Shown one piece after another: positions 1-4,602 of a DNA stretch of 6,476 nt. The notes under the pieces were generated by a model. The model saw nothing but the letters and a program-made list of their open reading frames with translations. It was not told the DNA's origin and made no database searches. The DNA is from Planctomycetaceae bacterium (GTDB lineage Bacteria > Planctomycetota > Planctomycetia > Pirellulales > Pirellulaceae). How positions within the stretch are numbered: position 1 is the first letter of the stretch; each line of letters starts with the position of its first letter. The stretch is from positions 1-6,476 of the forward strand of contig SXHS01000231.1 in the NCBI GenBank assembly GCA_005773145.1. The letters are read 5' to 3'. The position numbers and the translations under genes were made by a program.

Positions 1-772
1 CGCCAGCGATCATTTCATTGACCAACTTGGGGATGTAGAACTCGGCTTTTGCGGATTGATGGTGCTGCGCGAGAAATTCACCAAACGACGCTGCGGCATG
101 TCGGAAGATCGACGGCCGAAAGCCCCAGAAGTTCATAGAAACGATCGTTTCGGGACTGAGGAGGACGTCCCCGTCGGTTTCCTTGGCGACGATGGCACCA
201 TTTTCAATGACGATGGTCACCCGTTCGACCAGTGATCGTAAGTGACCCTGTGAATCAGTGTTCCCACAACCTCGCGAAACGCTGCCATGCTGTGAGAGTA
301 CATCTTGCAGTCGATAGCCGACCATGGCGTGCGTATCGGCTGAATCCTGCCGAAAAAATTCGGCCAACGCATCAAATGCCTCGCGACCGTAGAAGTCGTC
401 CGCATTGATCACGGCGAACGGCTCCTGAATCGCGTCTTGGGCGCACAATAGGGCATGCCCCGTCCCCCACGGTTTCACGCGATCCGCATTCTGGTACGGC
501 GGCGGGACACAGGATTGGAGCGACTGGACGACACAATCGACATTCATGCGCCCGGCCAGCCGCGAGTCATAGCGGTCCCGCACCATTTCCAGGATCTCTT
601 GGCGGACGATGAATACCACCTTGGAAAACCCGGCTCGGACGGCGTCGAAGAGAGAATAGTCCATGATGGTCTCACCATGGGGCCCAAATCCCTCGACTTG
701 CTTGAGACCGCCGGCGCGACTCCCCATACCGGCGGCGAGAACCAAGAGCGTCATGGGGCCTGTCGAATTCAT
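1..772 (-). CDS. Sugar-phosphate nucleotidyltransferase (NDP-sugar pyrophosphorylase family), 5' part, truncated by window edge
   Basis: Read on the minus strand, this frame stays open from an ATG at 772 to base 1, giving about 257 residues with the C-terminus beyond the window. The N-terminus carries the nucleotide-binding signature of the GT-A-like nucleotidyltransferases, LAAGMGSRAGGLKQ (residues 12-25), followed by GPHGETIMDYS (30-40). KPWGTGHALL lies at 100-109 and the putative metal-binding NADDFYG at 123-129. By family, such enzymes transfer NMP from an NTP to a sugar 1-phosphate, making NDP-sugar for cell-surface polysaccharide in the cytoplasm; the substrate cannot be told from sequence. 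Relatives that I recall have Tyr where this one has Ala20. A second in-frame ATG at 754 would give a protein starting MTLLVLAAG, typical of the family and perhaps the true start; neither has a clear Shine-Dalgarno. An in-frame stop lies upstream at 866-868. The gene is transcribed divergently from the PEP-CTERM genes. Confidence 0.9.
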   Translation of the reverse strand, partial: MNSTGPMTLLVLAAGMGSRAGGLKQVEGFGPHGETIMDYSLFDAVRAGFSKVVFIVRQEILEMVRDRYDSRLAGRMNVDCVVQSLQSCVPPPYQNADRVKPWGTGHALLCAQDAIQEPFAVINADDFYGREAFDALAEFFRQDSADTHAMVGYRLQDVLSQHGSVSRGCGNTDSQGHLRSLVERVTIVIENGAIVAKETDGDVLLSPETIVSMNFWGFRPSIFRHAAASFGEFLAQHHQSAKAEFYIPKLVNEMIAG

Positions 773-871
773 GGCCCCAGCATGGCAGATTTGCACCGGC
801 ACGGCAAGGATTCCCGGCCCCTCGCGGCCCCCCGAAACAGGGCCAAACAGGAGTAAACGTAGGGACTAGCC

Positions 872-894
872 CGGTCGTACCAACCGTGCGACCG
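872..894. repeat. Inverted repeat CGGTCG-N11-CGACCG
   Basis: Six-base arms at 872-877 and 889-894 are perfect reverse complements, separated by 11 bases. The site lies about 100 bp upstream of the nucleotidyltransferase start, where a dimeric repressor could bind. It could equally be the decayed edge of the repeat cluster next to it or chance. No second copy is present in the window. Confidence 0.3.
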
Positions 895-909
895 ATCCAG
901 TGACATATT

Positions 910-950
910 GCTTCCAGCCTGTGAGGACCACCGGTCTAGGCTTCCAGCCT
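910..950. repeat. Tandem ~30-bp repeat, GCTTCCAGCCT type (copy 1)
   Basis: The 11-mer GCTTCCAGCCT occurs at 910-920 and again at 940-950, exactly 30 bp apart, with GTGAGGACCACCGG between them. The second copy forms a small hairpin (AGGCT at 938-942, AGCCT at 946-950). The block 910-925 matches 3049-3064 at 15 of 16 positions, so this is a dispersed family with at least two loci in the window. Similar GGCTTCCAGCCTGTG strings are, from memory, common between planctomycete genes. Function unknown; a miniature mobile or REP-like element is possible. Confidence 0.65.
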
Positions 951-960
951 TCGAAATTTT

Positions 961-978
961 CATTCCCAGGCTCAGCGC
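961..978. repeat. Degenerate CATTCCCAGGCTCAGC element
   Basis: CATTCCCAGGC at 961-971 differs by one base from CGTTCCCAGGC at 1126-1136 and 6215-6225 minus its last base context (CGTTCCCAGGC at 6214-6224). The right-hand arm expected for this family (GCCTGGGAAYG) is lost here, leaving GCTCAGCG. It is probably a decayed member of the same intergenic repeat family. Confidence 0.4.
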
Positions 979-1021
979 TCGTCGTGCCACACGTCTTTTC
1001 GTACCACGCATTATTGGGTGC

Positions 1022-1044
1022 CACGGGCGGCTCGTCCGCCCGTG
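1022..1044. repeat. Perfect 9-bp inverted repeat (CACGGGCGG hairpin)
   Basis: CACGGGCGG (1022-1030), a five-base loop CTCGT, then CCGCCCGTG (1036-1044) form a perfect GC-rich stem-loop. No T-run follows on the plus strand (GAATGTGTGC), so it is not a typical rho-independent terminator there. CACGGGC...GCCCGTG hairpins recur between genes in planctomycetes as far as I recall, so a REP-like repeat is the preferred reading. Confidence 0.6.
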
Positions 1045-1092
1045 AATGTGTGCGCGAGTGACACTCGGAGTTGGCCGGAATACGCTCCAACG

Positions 1093-1145
1093 GGCAATGC
1101 CGTGACGGATTTTCGATGGTTCGCCCGTTCCCAGGCTCCTGCCTG
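1093..1145 (+). repeat. Dispersed repeat, GCCGTGACGGATTTT + CGTTCCCAGGC type (copy A)
   Basis: Two conserved blocks are shared with 6169-6233 in the same orientation. Block one, 1093-1113, matches 6169-6189 at 20 of 21 positions (GCCGTGACGGATTTT core). Block two, CGTTCCCAGGC at 1126-1136, is identical to 6214-6224. Each copy ends in a short hairpin; here CAGGC (1132-1136), TCCT, GCCTG (1141-1145). The spacer between blocks is 12 bp here and 24 bp in the other copy. It looks like an intergenic repetitive element. Confidence 0.7.
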
Positions 1146-1168
1146 CCATGCATATCCTAGCGACCTCT

Positions 1169-1223
1169 TTTCACGACAGCTTCATGATCGGTTCATCGGC
1201 CGTTCATGAGTTGGCCGTACGAT
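1169..1223 (+). promoter_or_regulatory. Four 11-bp direct repeats (Pho-box-like) with -10-like box
   Basis: TTCAC at 1170, then TTCAT at 1181, 1192 and 1203, recur at exactly 11-bp intervals. Written as 7-mers with 4-base spacers the units are TTTCACG, CTTCATG, GTTCATC and GTTCATG. This is the architecture bound by PhoB/PhoP-type OmpR-family regulators, and the units resemble the actinobacterial GTTCACC unit more than the E. coli CTGTCAT. TACGAT at 1218-1223 (4 of 6 matches to TATAAT) begins 10 bases after the last TTCAT, close to the box-to--10 distance in E. coli phoA, where the box replaces the -35. It would drive the PEP-CTERM gene starting at 1322 with a leader of about 90 bases. The periodicity is directly seen; the regulator is inferred. 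Confidence 0.5.
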
Positions 1224-1306
1224 CCACGCACAGTAAGGTGCGATGGCGTGGCCTTCGCCCCTACGGTACGCGGTCCGAAACACCGATCGGTCAAAAAACA
1301 CGTTGT

Positions 1307-1311
1307 AGGAG
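1307..1311 (+). promoter_or_regulatory. Ribosome-binding site AGGAG deciding the start at 1322
   Basis: AGGAG lies 10 bases upstream of the ATG at 1322. The same frame is open back to an ATG at 1148, but that start has no such site, would place a non-signal-like Arg-rich extension before the signal peptide, and would put the TTCAY array inside coding sequence. Confidence 0.7.
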
Positions 1312-1321
1312 CTTGCCGCTA

Positions 1322-2167
1322 ATGAAGGTTGCAGAAATCACCGCTTTCTGTCGGGTACTACTGTTGTCATCCCTGTCCGTGGTCGCCATGGGCGACGCGG
1401 CCACCGCGGCCCCGCTCGGATATCTAGGGGGCACCATCTCGGAGAATTTTGACACGCTCACGACGGACCTGACCAATTCTTCTCAGATAGGGCTTCCCAA
1501 AACGGCCTTCTATCTCAACCCGGCGGTCAATAGCCTCACTGGGCTGGTCGGCTGGCAAGGCAACAATCAAGGTACCAGTGCCACCAGCGAGTACCGATCT
1601 CAGAACGGCAGCCAATCCGGCAACTTGGGGCGCGGAGTTGTCAGCTTTGGCAGCAACGGTTCCACCGAGAGGGCACTGGGTGCATTGCCGACCAGTAACC
1701 AAAAGAACCAATTCGGCCTCGTGCTACAGAACGATTCCGCGTTGACGTTTGATCGATTTGACATTTCGTTCGTTGGCGAGCAGTGGCGTCGCGGTGAGGT
1801 CGGGGTTAGCAATACCATGACCTTCGCATACGGAATTGCCGCGAACATCGACGTGGGTCTCACGAATGTTGCCGCGTTGAGTTTCTCGAACCCTAATAAC
1901 CAGAATGCCCCGACCGAGGTTGCCTTAGACGGTAACTTGGCCGGGAATCAAGTCCCGGTCGCCGGATCGGTTGGTGGACTGAGTTGGGGCCCGGGTCAGA
2001 CTTTGGTGCTGCGTTGGGCGATCAGTGAGGGTCCGGGCCAGGACAATGGCATGGGAATCGATAACTTCGAATTCACCGCGCACCCCGTGCCCGAGCCGAC
2101 CTTCTCGTGCGCTGCGTTGTTGACCAGTGCATTGTTGGCAGGAACCTACCGACGCCGGACTCGATGA
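1322..2167 (+). CDS. PEP-CTERM sorting domain-containing secreted protein (first of three)
   Basis: This encodes 281 residues. A signal peptide spans about residues 1-29 (hydrophobic VLLLSSLSVVAM, cleavage near ATAA). The mature part has a set of motifs I recall from secreted beta-rich domains in PEP-CTERM proteins, sometimes joined to extracellular nuclease/phosphatase domains: ENFDTL (41-46), VSFGSNGSTERALGAL (107-122), GEQWRRG (152-158), ALDGN (201-205), LVLRW (228-232) and GIDNFEFTA (245-253). No catalytic domain is visible. The C-terminus is a sorting signal: VPEP at 256-259, a hydrophobic stretch, then YRRRTR at the end. By family, such proteins are exported by Sec and processed by an exosortase in the envelope. 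The start at 1322 is supported by AGGAG ten bases upstream and by the signal peptide; a longer frame from 1148 is unlikely. The upstream Pho-box-like array may regulate it. The next gene follows after 98 bp, so the two may be cotranscribed. Confidence 0.88.
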   Translation: MKVAEITAFCRVLLLSSLSVVAMGDAATAAPLGYLGGTISENFDTLTTDLTNSSQIGLPKTAFYLNPAVNSLTGLVGWQGNNQGTSATSEYRSQNGSQSGNLGRGVVSFGSNGSTERALGALPTSNQKNQFGLVLQNDSALTFDRFDISFVGEQWRRGEVGVSNTMTFAYGIAANIDVGLTNVAALSFSNPNNQNAPTEVALDGNLAGNQVPVAGSVGGLSWGPGQTLVLRWAISEGPGQDNGMGIDNFEFTAHPVPEPTFSCAALLTSALLAGTYRRRTR

Positions 2168-2265
2168 CCCTCGTATTCCGTCGTCGGTCAGGTCATACCC
2201 GAGATCAGCCTGACGCGTATCTTCAATTCTTTCTTGGTCCATAATAGAGAGTTATACGGCCCACT

Positions 2266-3063
2266 ATGCACTATTTACGCTCGGCTGTTGGAATTGCCCC
2301 GCTGCTAGTTTCGGTGTGCGTTTCCAGCCCATCATTCGCGGAAACATTCGTCTTTGGTTCAAATGCCAATGCCCTATTGGGCGCGCCCGGCAAGACGCTG
2401 ACGGTTGGTTCTTTCAGCATGCACTTGGCTGCGGGGCCAACGGGCGCCGGGTTGTGGGAAGCCGGTACCAATGTCGGCATGGGAGTCGATGCATCGTCGG
2501 TCCTGGGCCCGGGGGGATTGGCCGCCCGTTTCGATCGCATTCAAGGCGTGAGTGAGTACATTGAGTTTTCCTTCGACTCGCCGGGCGTCCTAACCGGGCT
2601 AAATTTTGATGGCGTCAAGGATGAATCGCTCGAATATTTTACTCTGACCTCGACCAACGACGTGCGGGTCAATCTTTTTGACTCGGCCGCCAACACGACG
2701 ATTCCCGGAGCGGTGGACAACGCCTTTCAGGTGGGCGCGATCACCGGTCAGGTCGTGTACCTATTGGAAGGTAACGGATTCGACGATGAGATCCACGACC
2801 TGGCCGTTTCGTTTGCTGCGGGCCAAGTCTTTCGACTCACGTATTCTGAAGTAGGCGGCGGGCTGGGAACGCCATTTGAGCCGACGCTCGCCCCTAATGG
2901 GGCCCGTCTGCAAAGTATTACAGTCACGCCCGTGCCAGAGCCTGCATTCGGTGCGGCATTCTGCGTGGTGGTTGGAATGCTGCTGAATTCCGTGCGTTGC
3001 CGTCGGGGATCGACGAATCCCCTCGGCCGACCAGACACCGTGGCATTGGCTTCCAGCATGTGA
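2266..3063 (+). CDS. PEP-CTERM sorting domain-containing secreted protein (second of three)
   Basis: This encodes 265 residues. A signal peptide covers residues 1-25 (MHYLRSAVGIAPLLVSVCVS, cleavage after SFA). The mature region is rich in Gly, Val, Asp and Phe with alternating hydrophobics, suggesting an all-beta secreted domain. GMGVDASSVLGPGG and EYIEFSFDSPGVLTGLNFDGV resemble segments common in short PEP-CTERM proteins, but I recognise no enzyme. VPEP at 223-226, a hydrophobic stretch (AAFCVVVGMLL) and RCRR form the sorting signal. Unusually, about 18 more residues follow, ending TVALASSM. These last codons fall in a repeat also found at 910-950, so the original stop may have been lost. 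Ribosome binding is weak: GAGAG ends 14 bases before the ATG. The 98-bp gap after the previous gene fits cotranscription, though this is not shown. Confidence 0.85.
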   Translation: MHYLRSAVGIAPLLVSVCVSSPSFAETFVFGSNANALLGAPGKTLTVGSFSMHLAAGPTGAGLWEAGTNVGMGVDASSVLGPGGLAARFDRIQGVSEYIEFSFDSPGVLTGLNFDGVKDESLEYFTLTSTNDVRVNLFDSAANTTIPGAVDNAFQVGAITGQVVYLLEGNGFDDEIHDLAVSFAAGQVFRLTYSEVGGGLGTPFEPTLAPNGARLQSITVTPVPEPAFGAAFCVVVGMLLNSVRCRRGSTNPLGRPDTVALASSM

Positions 3064-3083
3064 GACCACCGTGGCATAGGCTT
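3037..3083. repeat. Tandem ~31-bp repeat, GCTTCCAGC type (copy 2), overlapping a gene end
   Basis: ACCGTGGCATTGGCTT (3037-3052) recurs with one mismatch at 3068-3083, 31 bp apart. The interior GCTTCCAGCATGTGAG (3049-3064) matches 910-925 at 15 of 16 positions, so this is the same family as the tandem pair upstream of the first PEP-CTERM gene. The first unit encodes the last residues and the TGA stop of the PEP-CTERM gene ending at 3063; the second unit is intergenic. Confidence 0.65.
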
Positions 3084-3330
3084 GCTGCGATCGGCTGCGG
3101 TGACAGGCCCCACCAACAACAATCATCTTCGCGCGGAACCAGCCGTTCAAACTGGACAGTACCGACATTGGCTTGGTACACTAGTCTGGTCTGGCGTCCT
3201 CTGGCGTGAGCCAACTGGCCATTTGCTGGGGGCGCCCATGCTTCGGGGGCTTCGCGTTGCGGGGGCAGTCGCGGGACCCATGCTTTACCCCATAGGGCCA
3301 ACATCGGCCTGGGAGACAGGATCTGATCTC
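3064..3330. other. Intergenic region between second and third PEP-CTERM genes
   Basis: These 267 bases hold the second repeat unit (to 3083), a short 10-bp-period duplication (TCTGGCGT at 3190-3197 and 3200-3207) and a 9-bp direct repeat (CCCATGCTT at 3235-3243 and 3277-3285). The frame of the downstream gene is open through here, with in-frame ATGs at 3238 and 3280, but the translation is not signal-peptide-like and I treat it as leader. No convincing promoter or terminator was seen. Confidence 0.5.
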
Positions 3331-4293
3331 ATGAACACAACCCAATCGGTTCGTTTGATTTCTGGTAGCCTTTGTCGCGGTGCGCGTGGAGGCGTCACAA
3401 CTGGCTGCCTCATCGTCCTTTCGGCCAGTGTCTTGTTCTTGTTCTGGGAGGGCCCTGCATGGGGCGCATTGCCCGCACAGATTGCGACTGCGGAGGCCGA
3501 GGCCCGCTATCAAGATTTTTTCGATCCTGGCACTCCGGCGAGCGACCCCGTTAGTGCCATTGCATCGGCCTCGACGGGACCGGATAACGGCGACTCAACG
3601 ACCGCTCATGCCGAGGCCGCTGTGCCGGCGGAACTCGGGGGTCCGGCCGTCAAGGCTTATAGTGGATTCAGCGGCGCATCGCCGGCTCCCGATCCCATGG
3701 ACCCGACGCTCAATGGTCGATCCCAGGCCTCAGTCATCACGCATTTTATCGTCGAAGGTGGCGACGGCCCGGTCGACGTGGACTTGCAGTTGGCCATTCA
3801 CGGATTTCTTCAAGCGGGGAATTTTTTCAGCGGCCAACCGGATGTTTCCGCGCGTGTGGAACTGTTCGTGCAAACACACCTGCCCGATGGCACTGCGTCC
3901 CAGGCCTTTTTCGGCACTGCTGAGCTCACCGATCGCGCGGGATCTCCGGGTGACCTGACGGTTGTGGGCGGTTGGGCTCTCAGTGATTGGGTGAATGTCG
4001 AAGGTGACGAGACCATCGATATCGCGCGTGACGTGGCCGATGTGCTCACTCTATTCGATGGTGACGTATTTGCCGTCGAAATGACCCTGCTCACTGAAGT
4101 TCACGCGGCCGGACCTTTCGAGGCGTTCGCTCAAGCCGATTTCTCTAATACCGTGGGGCTGGCGACGGGAACCAGTACTCCCGGCGCGACCATCCGACAG
4201 CTTGTCGTGCCCGAGCCCGCAGGCCTTGGCATGCTGGGTTTCGCTGGCTTGCTGGTGATGTTGCGAGCTCGGAGAACTTGCCAGGCCGCATGA
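3331..4293 (+). CDS. PEP-CTERM sorting domain-containing secreted protein (third of three)
   Basis: This encodes 320 residues. The N-terminus is a long signal peptide: basic residues up to about 19 (CRGARGG), a hydrophobic core at 22-39 (TTGCLIVLSASVLFLFW), and likely cleavage near residues 45-46 (AWGA). The mature part is acidic and Ala/Gly/Asp-rich. It has an Ala-Glu-rich beginning (ATAEAEARYQDFF) and later beta-like segments such as VDVDLQLAIHGFL and DVSARVELFVQTHL. I do not recognise a named domain. The sorting signal is VPEP at 293-296, GLGMLGFAGLLVML as hydrophobic stretch, then RARR. The start at 3331 is preferred because AGGA lies 9 bases upstream and the signal peptide begins here; in-frame ATGs at 3280, 3238 and 3082 would add a tail unlike a signal peptide. 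It is presumably exported and exosortase-processed like its two neighbours. The 267-bp gap upstream allows its own promoter. Confidence 0.86.
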   Translation: MNTTQSVRLISGSLCRGARGGVTTGCLIVLSASVLFLFWEGPAWGALPAQIATAEAEARYQDFFDPGTPASDPVSAIASASTGPDNGDSTTAHAEAAVPAELGGPAVKAYSGFSGASPAPDPMDPTLNGRSQASVITHFIVEGGDGPVDVDLQLAIHGFLQAGNFFSGQPDVSARVELFVQTHLPDGTASQAFFGTAELTDRAGSPGDLTVVGGWALSDWVNVEGDETIDIARDVADVLTLFDGDVFAVEMTLLTEVHAAGPFEAFAQADFSNTVGLATGTSTPGATIRQLVVPEPAGLGMLGFAGLLVMLRARRTCQAA

Positions 4294-4602
4294 GAGGGGC
4301 GCAACGCCCGCCGGTCTGGCTCGCGATTCTGCTGTGGAAAACCGATTTAGGCAAATGGCCGAACCCCGAGCTGATTCCGCAAGGTTTGCGTCGAGTATTG
4401 TGCGTAGTCGGGTGACGGCTCGACGTTGTAGATTGGCCACCTTTATCCTCTCGGTCATGTTGCCGATTGGCCACATCTCAGCGCCGTTGCGGATTTTGCT
4501 TCTGGTGGCGCTCGGCCCCGCGACGGTTGAGCATAGGATCCCGTCGTGTGGGGTGATTCCTTGACGTACGGTTGATATGGTTGCCCGAAGTCGAGGTCCA
4601 CC
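4294..4602. other. Intergenic region upstream of the peptidase-TPR gene
   Basis: These 309 bases contain a small GC hairpin just after the stop (GGGCG 4297-4301, CAA... loop, CGCCC 4305-4309) without a following T-run, so it is a poor terminator candidate. A 76-codon open frame at 4334-4564 gives an Arg-rich then hydrophobic peptide with no plausible ribosome-binding site and is probably not a gene. A 16-bp direct repeat (4425-4440 and 4459-4474) is listed separately. Confidence 0.5.
4425..4474 (+). repeat. 16-bp direct repeat GTTGYMGATTGGCCAC, 34 bp apart
   Basis: GTTGTAGATTGGCCAC (4425-4440) and GTTGCCGATTGGCCAC (4459-4474) agree at 14 of 16 positions, including an exact GATTGGCCAC core. 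The 34-bp offset is close to three helical turns, so both copies would face nearly the same side of the DNA, as paired regulator sites often do. They lie about 130-180 bp before the peptidase-TPR start. A regulatory role is only inferred; a chance duplication is possible. Confidence 0.35.

Larger units (their letters stand above)
773..1321. other. Divergent intergenic region rich in short repeats
   Basis: This 549-bp stretch separates the minus-strand nucleotidyltransferase from the first plus-strand PEP-CTERM gene. Open frames across it on both strands have Arg/Pro/Ser-rich translations without recognisable motifs, so I read it as non-coding. Its left half (872-1145) is packed with short inverted and direct repeats, listed separately. 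The right half holds a Pho-box-like array (1169-1223), then about 85 bp of leader ending in an AGGAG ribosome-binding site. No clear promoter for the minus-strand gene was identified. Confidence 0.7.

Noticed and set aside
455..856. Plus-strand open frame of 133 codons
   Set aside because: It is a shadow of the minus-strand nucleotidyltransferase, whose motifs (LAAGMGSR, KPWGTGHA, NADDFYG) are clear in the opposite frame.
910..950. CRISPR array reading of the 30-bp-period repeat
   Set aside because: Only one full unit and a partial one, with no separate repeat and spacer; the same core occurs elsewhere as a dispersed element and no cas gene is present.
769..1149. Minus-strand open frames of 126 and 95 codons (769-1149 and 866-1153)
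   Set aside because: Arg/Ser/Pro-rich translations without motifs, crossing the repeat cluster and the start of the nucleotidyltransferase.
1148..1321. N-terminal extension of the first PEP-CTERM gene from an ATG at 1148
   Set aside because: It would put a non-signal-like Arg-rich stretch before a good signal peptide and cover the 11-bp repeat array; the ATG at 1322 has AGGAG upstream.
2187..2214. Inverted pair GTCAGG...CCTGAC after the first PEP-CTERM gene as terminator
   Set aside because: Only six base pairs with a 16-base loop and no clean T-run; not convincing as a rho-independent terminator.
3082..3330. N-terminal extension of the third PEP-CTERM gene from ATGs at 3082, 3238 or 3280
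   Set aside because: The signal peptide and an AGGA ribosome-binding site support 3331; the 3082 start lies inside a repeat.
4334..4564. 76-codon plus-strand open frame
   Set aside because: No ribosome-binding site, Arg-rich start and no homology recognised; spans the 16-bp direct repeats.
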